From an uncultured Acetatifactor sp. (GTDB lineage Bacteria; Bacillota; Clostridia; Lachnospirales; Lachnospiraceae): a stretch of 34,890 bases of DNA. The stretch covers positions 1 to 34,890 of the forward strand of contig CAJTXE010000042.1 in assembly GCA_910580225.1 (NCBI GenBank), read 5' to 3'. Within the stretch, counting starts at the first letter, position 1, and each line of letters opens with the position of its first letter. The notes under the pieces were generated by a model. It did not search any database. It saw only the letters and a list, made by a program, of their open reading frames with translations, and was not told where the DNA came from. Of this stretch, positions 24,246-33,186 are shown piece after piece. The translations under genes were made by a program, and so were the position numbers.

Positions 24246-24274
24246 TTGAAATTAAGTATTTCCTGCTGTACAAT
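24246..24274 (+). promoter_or_regulatory. Promoter of the XRE regulator gene
   Basis: TTGAAA (24246-24251), a 17-base spacer and TACAAT (24269-24274) lie 27 bases before the regulator ATG. The leader would be short. Confidence 0.7.
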
Positions 24275-24300
24275 ATAAGCAATGTTTAAAGGAGGTGTGT

Positions 24301-25170
24301 ATGAACTACTCAATTATCGGAGAACAAATTCAGAAATATAGAAAAGCAGCAAAGCTTACCCAAAAGGAACTGGGAGAAGCGCTGGGTGTCAGCAGTTCAG
24401 CAGTCTCACAATGGGAAACAGGAGGGACGCCGGATATTTCTCTCATCCCCTCCATAGCAGACCGGCTCGGCATAACCATCAATCATTTATTTGGAAGAGA
24501 AGACATTACAGAATCCAATATACAGGAAGCTCTACCCCATTATATTGCGTCACTGCCGGAAGCAAAACGCCTGAAAGAAATCTGCCGTCTTATGTGGGCG
24601 GCTGTGAAAACGGAAATTTCCAGCTTGAATATAATTTCAGATAATGTTTCAGCCAATTACAACATTTATTGTGGTACGAATGATGGTATACTCTTTGGCG
24701 TAGACTCGGAGAAAACATCCTTTATCTCCCTGTTCCCGGAACCGGAAGACGGCTATGATTCGCTTTTTGTCGACAATGATACCTACCGCAGACTGTTTGC
24801 AGCACTTTCAAAGCCCGATGCGCTTGAATTGCTGATGTTTTTATATCAAAGGCCTCCCAGGTATAGTACATCAAATATCATAGCAAACCATCTGAGAATC
24901 AGCCCGGAGGAAACCAGTGCCCTTCTGTCGGAATTTGAAAGACTTCAGCTGGTCTGCAAATTGGAACTGGATACCGAAAACGGTGACACAACAGTATATA
25001 AGATCAATGCTTTCGGCACCATTGTCCCATTTCTTTATACAGCCCGTATGATGGTGGAACATTACAGCAACAAGTCACTGATCGCCGATAAAAGAGAAAC
25101 TCCTCTTCTACGTAAAAGAGAACAGGTATCGAAAGGAAAACTGTCAGGCCGGGATGCAATCCCAACTTGA
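24301..25170 (+). CDS. XRE-family regulator with C-terminal winged-helix domain
   Basis: The 289-residue protein opens with a Cro/CI helix-turn-helix (IGEQIQKYRKAAKLTQKELG, GVSSSAVSQWETGGTPD, IADRLGITINHLFG). The middle (about 85-180) has no family I recognise. Residues about 185-260 look like an ArsR-type winged helix (ALSKPDALELLMFLYQRPPR, NHLRISPEETSALLSEFERL), giving two DNA-binding-like modules. AAAGGAGG lies upstream of ATG 24301, which decides the start over a GTG at 24295. It is divergent from the MATE exporter gene and probably senses a compound handled by it, which is inference from layout. Confidence 0.85.
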   Translation: MNYSIIGEQIQKYRKAAKLTQKELGEALGVSSSAVSQWETGGTPDISLIPSIADRLGITINHLFGREDITESNIQEALPHYIASLPEAKRLKEICRLMWAAVKTEISSLNIISDNVSANYNIYCGTNDGILFGVDSEKTSFISLFPEPEDGYDSLFVDNDTYRRLFAALSKPDALELLMFLYQRPPRYSTSNIIANHLRISPEETSALLSEFERLQLVCKLELDTENGDTTVYKINAFGTIVPFLYTARMMVEHYSNKSLIADKRETPLLRKREQVSKGKLSGRDAIPT

Positions 25171-25186
25171 AGCCTGAAATACAGCA

Positions 25187-25214
25187 GGCAGCTCTTCTTT
25201 CACAAAGAGCTGCC
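25187..25214 (+). terminator. Hairpin after the XRE gene
   Basis: GGCAGCTCTT (25187-25196) and AAGAGCTGCC (25205-25214) form a perfect 10-base stem with an 8-base loop. The T-run after it is interrupted (CATTGTGCGTTTATT), so termination may be partial. Confidence 0.65.
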
Positions 25215-25254
25215 CATTGTGCGTTTATTATCTTTTACAGATATCCCATCTGCT

Positions 25255-25368
25255 CTATTTGTCGCAGCCGCAGTCCTCGCACCTGTCAAAGGCAGGATTG
25301 AAGGCATAGAAATTGCGACTGTCCAATTTATCCTGGATAATGCGGAGCGCTTCGCCGAAATTAGCAAT
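25255..25368 (-). pseudogene. Short C-terminal coding remnant ending in a Cys motif
   Basis: The minus-strand frame ending at TAG 25255-25257 reads IANFGEALRIIQDKLDSRNF and then YAFNPAFDRCEDCGCDK. An in-frame TAA at 25369-25371 closes it upstream, beyond which AWEPFT continues the same style. It has no start codon or ribosome site. It looks like the tail of a gene whose body has been lost, close to the presumed left side of the mobile region. The family is unknown. Confidence 0.35.
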
Positions 25369-25544
25369 TTAAGTAAATGGCTCCCAGGCCAGTATTTATC
25401 GGGGGTTCAGGAGTTTTAAAAACAGCTTTTGTTATTGGGTTTCACCATCAAAATACAACATTCTGCGCAGCTTATCCGTTTATGCTCTATGATAGATTAT
25501 AGTATCGACATAACGAATAGTCAATTAATTTTGTATGCTCCTGC
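25369..25544. other. AT-rich stretch without a gene
   Basis: Apart from a few codons that may continue the upstream remnant, I see no gene, repeat or RNA here. The junction between chromosomal and mobile-element DNA may lie in or near this stretch. Confidence 0.3.
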
Positions 25545-26537
25545 TCAAATGCTATCAAGCATACCGAAATAAAGACATTTCAAATATTTTATTTCATACC
25601 TTTTGCTTATAGTAACTGGTGACACATTTATCTTAGCAAACATATCCATCACCTTTTCAACATCTCTACAGTTCATGGCCCTTTGAGCAAGAAGCAATGA
25701 CTTTTTCTCCGGAACCAGCGCCAGCAGCCGCAGCATCTTTCGTCTTAATACGGCATCCCCCACTTCTTTCCGTATAGTCTCCATGGCCTTATCCTTTTTA
25801 TAAAAATCTCCAAAAGGAATTACATGTGAGAAAGTATCCATAAAGACATCCTGACGGTTCATTAACAGTTCTGCCATCTGTCCTGATACATCTGCTGTAT
25901 CCGTATAAGCCCTGACCGTCCTTTGTTTTGTTAGCTGCACTTCTGCCCGGAGAATGCCCCGGGCTTCACCAATGACTGACTTTAACTTCTTTCTGTCCGC
26001 ATCCATTCTCTGAAGCCGACGCTTAAGCAGACTCTCCAAATCATAAATCCGAAACCGTATGCCGTTGCTATTGCCATCCAGGCAAAAGCTTTCACCCTCT
26101 TCAAAGCAATCGTAATCTGATGGTGAGAACCCTTTGACCCTGCCAATCCTATGCAGCACCTTCAAATATGCCAAAACGTTTTCATGGGTTCCGACATCTA
26201 TATCTGCCGTTAATACAATTCCCGATATCGCAAAGTCATCCAGCCTATATTTGAAGCCAAAATATTCTGTAATCCGTTTATCCAGTTTACAGATAGAACG
26301 TTCCATATCACGGTCATCCTTCGGTACTACGCCTAAGTCAACAAAAATCCGTACCTTTTTCTTATATTGGCTATTCCGGTATATAATTGTCACCCCTTTT
26401 TCTGCCATTGACCGGTCGATGTATTCCTCCCCATTTTCCTCCATGTAGCCATTCCTGTCTAATGCTCTTGCGAAGAGTTTATGGAACTTATCACTGTCCA
26501 GCACCATTGAAAGCTCAATTACGCAATTTATCTGCAT
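25545..26537 (-). CDS. Hypothetical protein, possibly replication-related
   Basis: I do not recognise the family with certainty. The 330-residue protein has alternating strands and helices. The stretch HENVLAYLKVLHRIGRVKGF is followed by GNSNGIRFRIYDLESLLKRR and ARGILRAEVQLTKQRTVRAY. That pattern (a small-molecule-like "IYD" strand, a basic helix, then R-x-E-V-x-L) is reminiscent of the Rep/replication-initiation proteins of small replicons and filamentous phages. AAGGAGG precedes the ATG. It lies 157 bases downstream of the primase-helicase gene on the same strand. A Rep-like role is tentative. Confidence 0.4.
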   Translation of the reverse strand: MQINCVIELSMVLDSDKFHKLFARALDRNGYMEENGEEYIDRSMAEKGVTIIYRNSQYKKKVRIFVDLGVVPKDDRDMERSICKLDKRITEYFGFKYRLDDFAISGIVLTADIDVGTHENVLAYLKVLHRIGRVKGFSPSDYDCFEEGESFCLDGNSNGIRFRIYDLESLLKRRLQRMDADRKKLKSVIGEARGILRAEVQLTKQRTVRAYTDTADVSGQMAELLMNRQDVFMDTFSHVIPFGDFYKKDKAMETIRKEVGDAVLRRKMLRLLALVPEKKSLLLAQRAMNCRDVEKVMDMFAKINVSPVTISKRYEIKYLKCLYFGMLDSI

Positions 26538-26694
26538 AGCCTATTCCTCCTTCAAATATTTTTTACAGAATGGTTGGCCACGGCAGCATTTTAAAAAGCA
26601 GGACATACAATGGCAGATATGTCTTTCTATTTCCGTTGATTTTTAGTGACACATTATATTCTATATCCCTGATCAATGTACCAAATCATCCGTC

Positions 26695-29352
26695 CTACAC
26701 TTTTCCATAATCAAATTCGTCAATCATTTTTGCCTGTTTTAATGGAAAATTTGAAAACAGATGCACTGTGCAGGCATGTCGAAGCAACCGCGCCCTGCCT
26801 ACTGCCTGTTCCAGTTCACTTTCAATCATCCAGAAATGAATAGCTCGTAATTCCGCATCCTGAAAAGTAGTAAACCGGAAGTGATAGCCATTATGCACGA
26901 CATCCTGTGACACCATCTCTTCATCTTCATCAAATCTCACCCCCATTGTAAAAGCCGCCAGCATATATATAAACTTTGCATGGTATGGTGTCCCTACCAC
27001 AAGGATATTCTCACCTTCCAGTGAATTGCTTCCTTCTGTATTCCCAAAATGCAGCGTTCCTATATTCTCCCTCATAAAAGTTATGACGTTGCTTTCTTCC
27101 ATTCCGAAATGCTTTATAAGCCTGCGTGTGATGCCTGGATTGTTTGCCAGGCTGCTCCTGCTCATGGACTTTTGGGGATACTGGTTTAATGTTCCCATAT
27201 ATTGAGCCTTTTTACATTCGTAAAAGTCAACATTTCCTTCACCGAAATACATATTACATACTTCCTGGTCTGCCGTAGCAGATACAATGATATATTTTTT
27301 ACCTGGAAAACTTGCCGTTTTCAGAAATGTAAACATATCTTCTTCAAGGTTCTCTTCTTCGCCGCTCCGCCGGAAATAGAATCTCTCTGCTGCACAGAAT
27401 GCGTGTAGATTAAACGGCACTTTATCTTTTATCTTAGTTTTGTGCTTTAGTCGATCAGCTTCTATACATGACTGATTCTCGGATGCATCCAGCAATTTTT
27501 CTATCTTGTCCGACAATGCAGAATTTTCAGTTATTTCCATCAGTTTCTCCAGTTGTGACACTGTTATCTGCTCCTGGTTTGATACGATGCTTTTAAATAT
27601 AATATCTTCATCAATAATAATGAAATCAAATTTATCCAGTTTTTTCTTATCCATGCTCAATAGATAGCGGTGGGTAGTGATAAGGCTCTTATCCCATTCC
27701 TTTAGCTCCTTGCGCTTTTCAATATACTTTTTTAAGCACGGAATGTCTTCTTTTCCTAATCTTTTATAGATATACTTTTGTACTGCCTTATTCTTCCCCC
27801 GTTTATATAAGCTTTCTATATGATTCCATATTTCCAGCGGTATTTTGTCTTTTATTTCTTCCAGAGACGGTGTCATCCTTAAATCTATGCCTGCTTTTTG
27901 CGCCTTTTTATAAATTTCCCGTTTCAGCAGATTAGTCGGTGTTGCGACAATAAAAGAATATTCGCTATATTCTTCCATGAGCTTCAGATAGCTATGGGAT
28001 TTTCCCGCTCCAACCTGGGCTTTAACGATTGTAAACTTTTTACCGCCAGAAAATATTGCCTTATGTATAGTACTATATACATCATCCTGCATCTCCTCCA
28101 TGGAACAAAACTCCTCATGATCCCCGGCTATCGGTTCCATACTTCCACGTCTGGAATGTACAGTAGTTAGAATATTCCTACCGTGGGAACACTCCTCATG
28201 ATAGGGGCAGTACTTCTCACAGCATTCCGGTTTGTAATCGTTCTGTACCATATATGAAAGATCAGCTTTCCACTTATCGGTCTTTTCATCAGCGTATAAC
28301 TCAGAATATTTTGATCTGATTTCCATGAAGTACTTTGTTCCTGTCTCAACATTAATCAGATTGGTTGCAATACCGAACAGTTCATCATGTGATAATTTCC
28401 TGTCACCTGATACATAATCATTACATAATCTGCATTTCTTATATATATTCTGCAAAATTGCGAATCTGTAAAGTTTATGGTTTTTGACCTTTTTATCCGC
28501 AATTTTGACAGAAGAACCCCTGGTGCCAAAATTTATAACGTAAAATTTATTGGGGAAAATTTCGCCATTTGCCTTTATATTACTACATATAATAGCACTT
28601 GGCGAATTTTTCCCATTTCTATTCCCTTCTGCACCAAGATTTTCTGTCAGATTATCTGTCCCAGGCAGATAATCTGTTACTTTTACATCCAGCAGACCAT
28701 TTTTATTCAACGCTATACCTGTTTCTTTAGCAAATTTGGCAAGATGATTCTTGTAATGATTTGGTTTGTACTTCTCTTTCATGTAGTAAGTAAAGTTTCT
28801 GAATACAGACTCTATGTTGATTTGTGGGATTTTGTCATCATAATAGATTATCCCCTTACCACCAAAATACAGTTTGGACACATCTTTGTAACATGTTGAG
28901 TCAGCCTCTGGAAGCATCTCACCCATAGCCATCTGCACAGCTTCAGCAACGCGTTTATCATTAATCGGAGCATCATTCAAGAATAGAACCCGAAACTTAT
29001 CATGGTTTATGCTTGACAATGTATCGTATGCAAAGAATACAGGAAGTTCATAATGTTCAGCTCTCTCCTTTATTTCCTTAAATGAAACTTTCTTGTTGGG
29101 ATCCTTGTTGTCAAAGTCAAGAGCAATCAGCTGTTGTTGCTCAAAATTATCCTTATTTCTTTTACCATCCTTAAATGTAGCTGGGCAGAAAGTACATCCA
29201 TTCTGTGCAATGTTGAAAATCACCTCCTTTACATTATCCGGATTTAGCTCCATCTCCTTTCTGGCAATCCTGCCGCTGATATACCGAGCCTCATCACCTG
29301 ACGGCTTTAAACGAAACTTTTGGTTATCACAAGAAATTCTGATTTTATCCAT
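26695..29352 (-). CDS. Mobile-element primase-helicase (PrimPol-like plus SF2 ATPase)
   Basis: In this 885-residue protein, residues about 60-165 resemble an archaeo-eukaryotic primase/PrimPol-like core: QQQLIALDFDN (metal-binding Asp pair) and HDKFRVLFLND. A Cys cluster follows (CRLC near 307 and ECCEKYCPYHEEC near 376-388), perhaps binding zinc or FeS. The C-terminal half is an SF2-type helicase: FTIVKAQVGAGKSHSYLKLM (Walker A), FDFIIIDEDIIF (DExD-like), IIVSATAD (motif III) and LEQAVGRARLLRHA (motif VI). Such proteins prime and unwind DNA for plasmid, phage or integrative-element replication. AAGGAG lies before the ATG. It is AT-rich like its neighbour and probably forms a replication module with it. 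Confidence 0.75.
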   Translation of the reverse strand: MDKIRISCDNQKFRLKPSGDEARYISGRIARKEMELNPDNVKEVIFNIAQNGCTFCPATFKDGKRNKDNFEQQQLIALDFDNKDPNKKVSFKEIKERAEHYELPVFFAYDTLSSINHDKFRVLFLNDAPINDKRVAEAVQMAMGEMLPEADSTCYKDVSKLYFGGKGIIYYDDKIPQINIESVFRNFTYYMKEKYKPNHYKNHLAKFAKETGIALNKNGLLDVKVTDYLPGTDNLTENLGAEGNRNGKNSPSAIICSNIKANGEIFPNKFYVINFGTRGSSVKIADKKVKNHKLYRFAILQNIYKKCRLCNDYVSGDRKLSHDELFGIATNLINVETGTKYFMEIRSKYSELYADEKTDKWKADLSYMVQNDYKPECCEKYCPYHEECSHGRNILTTVHSRRGSMEPIAGDHEEFCSMEEMQDDVYSTIHKAIFSGGKKFTIVKAQVGAGKSHSYLKLMEEYSEYSFIVATPTNLLKREIYKKAQKAGIDLRMTPSLEEIKDKIPLEIWNHIESLYKRGKNKAVQKYIYKRLGKEDIPCLKKYIEKRKELKEWDKSLITTHRYLLSMDKKKLDKFDFIIIDEDIIFKSIVSNQEQITVSQLEKLMEITENSALSDKIEKLLDASENQSCIEADRLKHKTKIKDKVPFNLHAFCAAERFYFRRSGEEENLEEDMFTFLKTASFPGKKYIIVSATADQEVCNMYFGEGNVDFYECKKAQYMGTLNQYPQKSMSRSSLANNPGITRRLIKHFGMEESNVITFMRENIGTLHFGNTEGSNSLEGENILVVGTPYHAKFIYMLAAFTMGVRFDEDEEMVSQDVVHNGYHFRFTTFQDAELRAIHFWMIESELEQAVGRARLLRHACTVHLFSNFPLKQAKMIDEFDYGKV

Positions 29353-29581
29353 GCTTTTTCTCCTTAGGAAGTCAATATTTTTAATTTCCTGTAGGAGAAT
29401 TTTACAAAAATAATTTGTATAATAAAGAATACTGAACCCATACTTCCTTTCATTCTCTACGGCAGTCTAAGAAAACCAGTCATCCCACTGCCTAAACATC
29501 GGTGCTTCTTCAACTCGCCAGCACCTGAAATATCAGTCATCGGATAAGGCTTCGGCACTGTTCCTCATAAAATAGTTTATG
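29353..29581. other. Leader of the primase-helicase gene
   Basis: This AT-rich intergenic region holds the AAGGAGAAAAAGC ribosome site of the primase-helicase gene. I see no gene or clear iteron array. A replication origin would be expected nearby if the module is autonomous, but none can be pointed out. Confidence 0.35.
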
Positions 29582-29623
29582 AAAAAACAGGATACCCTAT
29601 ACGAATAGGATTTCCTGTTTTTT
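29582..29623. terminator. Strong bidirectional terminator
   Basis: AAAAAACAGGA (29582-29592) pairs with TCCTGTTTTTT (29613-29623). An inner stem CCTAT/ATAGG (29596-29600 with 29605-29609) and a four-base loop complete the hairpin. The A- and T-runs make it work on either strand. It separates the Rpn gene from the primase-helicase gene. Confidence 0.85.
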
Positions 29624-29794
29624 ATCATCATTTCCTTATGGCTACAATTCTCACACTAGACCAATCTTAATTATCCTTAAGCAGTCCACTATTCTGCAAC
29701 ATACCTACAACTGTTCCACTCCAACTTCATATTCAACATAAGGCTTCTTTATTATCTGCTCTTCACACAAGACAACATGATATCTATGACCTCA

Positions 29795-30670
29795 TTATAC
29801 CGGTCGCAGGCTGTCTGCCAGTTTTTCAACTTCCTCTATCGTAAGTTCAGAGCCAGCTGCAATTTCCTCATATGATAATTTCTTCATACGCAAAAAGCGC
29901 TTGGCTATCTCAATCTTTTCATCATGCCTTTCACTTTCCACATAAGAACGCATGATTTCCTCCTCATCATACAATAACATCATGATATCCACTACCTCCT
30001 TCTCTTTGCTGCTCAAATACTCTTTCAGTACATTTCTGTCCTTACAGATACGAATCGCTTCCAGAATAGCCTCCTGCGTTCTCCCGTGAAGTGCCATCTG
30101 CTCGTTGCATACTTTTGTAAACATGACATACTGATTGATAATATCCCCCTCTTCACCATCATATATCATCTTTACTTTTACATCCATACAGCTCTGTTTT
30201 CCATCAAAGAACTCCTGTGCCAGTGAAACCTCCGCAGGCCTCGTCTTTCTGTCACCAGTATAGATTACATAAATCTCAGGTACTGGTATTTTTACTTTTT
30301 TGCTCTTGTAGAGATTTTGACTGGTTCGGCTAAAATAATCGTGGTAGGTCTGCACCATATACATCAATGCCCGGATAATGATGTTCATCGTCCAGGTCGA
30401 TTGTGCTTCCGCCAGGATTACCATTCTGTCTTCAACAATAAAACCCAAGTCGTTATAAATATTATCTGTCAGCACATTCTTGATGGTGATGTCTGTCAGC
30501 TTATCTTCTGTAGTATCAGTATCTTCTGGATGGAGCGCTTTATACAGCTGCAACAGGTACTTTTTATCCTGAAACAGGTTTGTGAAGACACTGTCCTTGA
30601 TTGTACGCTTCATCACATCCGCACGTTGCTGTTGTCCTTCTCCCAAAGATACAGCATTGTTATCTGCCAT
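29795..30670 (-). CDS. Rpn-family recombination-promoting nuclease/putative transposase
   Basis: This 291-residue protein has the layout of the Rpn/YhgA-like PD-(D/E)XK family: MKRTIKDSVFTNLFQDKKYL, then YNDLGFIVEDRMVILAEAQS with the E-x-Q of the nuclease core, then TWTMNIIIRALMYMVQTYHD. It ends in a small helical segment (SYEEIAAGSELTIEEVEKLA) resembling a helix-turn-helix. Rpn proteins are DNA endonucleases that raise RecA-independent recombination in E. coli, and some variants act against phages. The ATG at 30670 (AAAGGA upstream) is preferred over a GTG at 30706. It has its own promoter and terminator, unlike the operon-like genes around it. Confidence 0.8.
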   Translation of the reverse strand: MADNNAVSLGEGQQQRADVMKRTIKDSVFTNLFQDKKYLLQLYKALHPEDTDTTEDKLTDITIKNVLTDNIYNDLGFIVEDRMVILAEAQSTWTMNIIIRALMYMVQTYHDYFSRTSQNLYKSKKVKIPVPEIYVIYTGDRKTRPAEVSLAQEFFDGKQSCMDVKVKMIYDGEEGDIINQYVMFTKVCNEQMALHGRTQEAILEAIRICKDRNVLKEYLSSKEKEVVDIMMLLYDEEEIMRSYVESERHDEKIEIAKRFLRMKKLSYEEIAAGSELTIEEVEKLADSLRPV

Positions 30671-30722
30671 CTGTCCACATCCTTTCCACCCTGATTGGTT
30701 ACACAATCCTACCTATGTATTA

Positions 30723-30751
30723 ATAGTACCATAATCTCTGCCGTCTTTCAA
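30723..30751 (-). promoter_or_regulatory. Promoter of the intact Rpn gene
   Basis: On the minus strand TTGAAA (30746-30751), a 17-base spacer and TACTAT (30723-30728) lie about 55 bases before the Rpn start. Confidence 0.6.
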
Positions 30752-30760
30752 TGAAATTTG

Positions 30761-30865
30761 CTATACATCACAAGCAGCATCGTGGCAAGCCCACATCCTT
30801 CCCTGCATATCCCGCAGGATTCCATATGCTGTTCTTAAGTCATTCCCATTCCTGATATGAACCAT
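30761..30865 (-). CDS. Possible 34-residue small protein
   Basis: A short frame (MVHIRNGNDLRTAYGILRDM onward, ending ACDV) follows an excellent ribosome site, AAAGGAG five bases before ATG 30865. The N-terminal style recalls short conserved proteins of Clostridial conjugative elements, but it stops early. It may be a truncated member. The function is unknown. Confidence 0.35.
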   Translation of the reverse strand: MVHIRNGNDLRTAYGILRDMQGRMWACHDAACDV

Positions 30866-30904
30866 GCTTTCTCCTTTCCGTTATCTTCGACATGCAGGAT
30901 GAAG

Positions 30905-31590
30905 CTATGCCATACTTTCCCGCAGTTCCCTCTTGTACTTATAAAAACTCTTCCTGGAAACCCCCGCCTGTCTCATGGTCTCCGCATCCGTCAGAGACCC
31001 GCCAAAAGATTTATTGTGCCTGCGGATGATCTCCTTTGCCGCTTTCCCCTTTCTGGTCTCATAGGTCGCCCCTTTCGGCTGCCCAATCTGCTTTCCGTTG
31101 AGTCTCGCCGTCTCAATGCCCTCTCTAGTCCTCTGGTGCAGGTCAGATACTTCCTTCTCCGCCTGTTCAAAAGCGATGCGTATCTGCTCCCTGGCAAGCT
31201 CCATCAGATAGCTGTTCACACCTGCCAGGATTAGGTCAACCCTGTCCCCCGTAAGCGCCACCTGGTTCATCATGGCCTTTCTATAAGTCTCCGTGTTGAT
31301 ATGGGGCTCCTTCAGGAACACAAGTGCTACATCCTTATGGAACAATTCTTCATAGAGCCGGAACCCCTCCTCCGAGTCCCTGCTCATACGGCTCACGGAA
31401 TCAAAGATGATGGTATCCCCCGACTGCACCTTCTCCAAAAGCTTTTCCAGTTCTTTCCTTCCCTGGAACTTGGTGCCTGTATAAGTCTCCCTGACAATGA
31501 CGGCCTGCGGATATGCCGCCTGTATATTCCTACCTGCCGCTCGATATTCTGTTTCCCTGTACTGACCCTACAGTATCCATACTGCCTCAT
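30905..31590 (-). pseudogene. Frameshifted serine recombinase (resolvase family)
   Basis: From ATG 31590 (TAAGGACAG upstream) the frame reads MRQYGYCRVSTGKQNIERQV, the resolvase N-terminus with the catalytic Ser in VSTGKQ. Near 31529-31533 one base is missing. The other frame then continues as NIQAAYPQAVIVRETYTGTK, KLLEKVQSGDTIIFDSVSRM and SRDSEEGFRLYEELF to a C-terminal helix-turn-helix (DAETMRQAGVSRKSFYKYKR). Total length matches a Tn3/Hin-type recombinase of about 228 residues. Such enzymes recombine DNA at specific sites to resolve or invert elements. The single-base loss suggests it is inactive unless the shift is bypassed or is a sequencing error. Confidence 0.85.
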
Positions 31591-31800
31591 TCTGTCCTTA
31601 CCATCCTTTCCAGCCCTTTTCTCATTGCTCTTCCGGTGGGACTGCATCCTTCCCCTGCAGAACCCTATGTCCTTATCGAAAGCAGCCCAGCCCCGCATCC
31701 TGTTCCACAGAAGGCAGGATGGCAAATCTGACGTTCGCCAGAACTGCCACCCTGATATCTGCTGTCCTGCCCCCTGTAATGCGCTGCCTTTACTACCTTT

Positions 31801-32463
31801 TCAGGCACCGTCAGGACTGCTACCAGCCACATTATTCTCCATGAAGCTGTAATAAGCCCCATCACTTCCGATGATGATATGATCCAGCAGCCCTATATCC
31901 AACAGCTCCCCCACTTCCCTGACTTTCCTTGTGGTCTCTTCATCCTTTGCGGACGGTGTCGGGTCTCCGCAGGGATGGTTGTGGAACAGGATGATGTTCA
32001 CGGCATTGCTGATGACCGCCACCTTGAAAATCTCCGCTACGGAGGCCAGGCAGCAGTTCACGGTGCCTTTTGCCACCACATCGATGTTTGTTGCCCGGCC
32101 ACCTGAATCGCAGCAGACGGCCACGACAAGCTCCCTGTTGGAGCGCCTGATGATGTTCCTCTCCACCCACTCCGCCGCTTTCCGGGATGTGGCAAGCTCC
32201 TCCCGGAGATACTCCACATATCTGTCTACCACTATCTGCAGCCCCACAATGGGTATCCTGGCATGCCCACCTTCGCCTGCCATCCCTGTAGCCACAACCG
32301 CTCCCATCATGTTCCCTTCCTCCAATGCCGCCACCTCTGCCCTTTTCCTGTCGATCAGCTCCAGGATGAAGCCCTGTGTGACGAACCCGGCTATGAACCC
32401 ATTGCTGCGGAGGATCCTTCCTTCCATGTCATCCAGCATTTCCAGCACTTCCTTTTTTGTCAT
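31801..32463 (-). CDS. RadC-like JAB domain protein
   Basis: The 220-residue protein ends in a RadC/JAB (MPN) domain: ELVVAVCCDSGGRATNIDVV, then NIILFHNHPCGDPTPSAKDE, whose HxH...D set is the JAMM metal site, then GLLDHIIIGSDGAYYSFMEN. The N-terminal half (about 1-95) is unlike chromosomal RadC and lacks its helix-hairpin-helix. Short RadC-like proteins are common on conjugative elements and prophages, where their role is still unclear. AAAGGAG lies about 10 bases before the ATG. It sits between the SSB and the recombinase genes. Confidence 0.88.
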   Translation of the reverse strand: MTKKEVLEMLDDMEGRILRSNGFIAGFVTQGFILELIDRKRAEVAALEEGNMMGAVVATGMAGEGGHARIPIVGLQIVVDRYVEYLREELATSRKAAEWVERNIIRRSNRELVVAVCCDSGGRATNIDVVAKGTVNCCLASVAEIFKVAVISNAVNIILFHNHPCGDPTPSAKDEETTRKVREVGELLDIGLLDHIIIGSDGAYYSFMENNVAGSSPDGA

Positions 32464-32505
32464 CTTGCTTCTTCTCCTTTCCGGCTCCTGCGTCTGTCCC
32501 CATCG

Positions 32506-33180
32506 TCAGATAAAGGAAGGCCAGGCTTCCGGCTCCAGTGTGGTGACGGACACCTCATATGCCACCCGCACCTCTGTTTCCGTCTCCGACAGGTTCTTCA
32601 CGTACTCCCTGCTCTGTATCCTTCCCATGATGCTTACTGCAGAGCCTACATCCAGCCTGGATGCCAGCACCGCGCCCTTTCCCCAGCAGACGCAGGGTAT
32701 ATAGTCAGACTTGCCATATGGCCTGTTCACGGCCAACAGGATATCTGCGATCTCCCTTCCCAACGGTGTCCTCCGGTAGACAGGCGCCTTACAGAGGAAC
32801 CCTTTCAGGAAGACACGGTTGTTGCTCCCGCAATCGACATATCCATCATCCAGGTACCGGATGCCCTGCACCAATACGGAAAGCTCCAGATGGCTCTTCC
32901 CATCCTCCTTCCTGTTATAAGAACGGAACGGCCCTGTGACTTCCACCATGCTGTCCAAATGCTCCCTCTCCAGATCTGCGACTTTCTCAGATACCATCAG
33001 GGGGATCGTGTCCGTAATGCCGCTGGCACGGCAGGCCAGGATATCCGCCCTGTAGAACCTCTCTCCATACATCTCATGGCTGTAGCTGGCTCCCGGCATG
33101 ATCCTTCCGGTTATACATGCCGCATTGTTCTCTGTCCCTCCATCTTTCATTGTCTTCCTCATTTCCTCTCTCGTCATCAT
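32506..33180 (-). CDS. Single-stranded DNA-binding protein with two OB-like halves
   Basis: Residues about 119-212 of this 224-residue protein are an SSB-type OB fold: NNRVFLKGFLCKAPVYRRTP, REIADILLAVNRPYGKSDYI, PCVCWGKGAVLASRL and SAVSIMGRIQSREYVK. The first half (NNAACITGRIMPGASYSHEM, FYRADILACRASGITDTIPL) looks like a divergent second OB fold. It should coat single-stranded DNA during transfer or replication of the element. The first ATG (33180) has only a weak ribosome site; later in-frame ATGs around 33150-33165 have AGAGG or GAGGA and may be the real start. There is no acidic SSB tail. Confidence 0.8.
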   Translation of the reverse strand: MMTREEMRKTMKDGGTENNAACITGRIMPGASYSHEMYGERFYRADILACRASGITDTIPLMVSEKVADLEREHLDSMVEVTGPFRSYNRKEDGKSHLELSVLVQGIRYLDDGYVDCGSNNRVFLKGFLCKAPVYRRTPLGREIADILLAVNRPYGKSDYIPCVCWGKGAVLASRLDVGSAVSIMGRIQSREYVKNLSETETEVRVAYEVSVTTLEPEAWPSFI

Positions 33181-33186
33181 TTTCAG

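Noticed and set aside
25618..26660. Repeated GTGACACATT near 25619 and 26647 as possible iterons or transposon ends
   Set aside because: Only two short copies, one inside coding sequence, with no larger symmetry; chance is likely.
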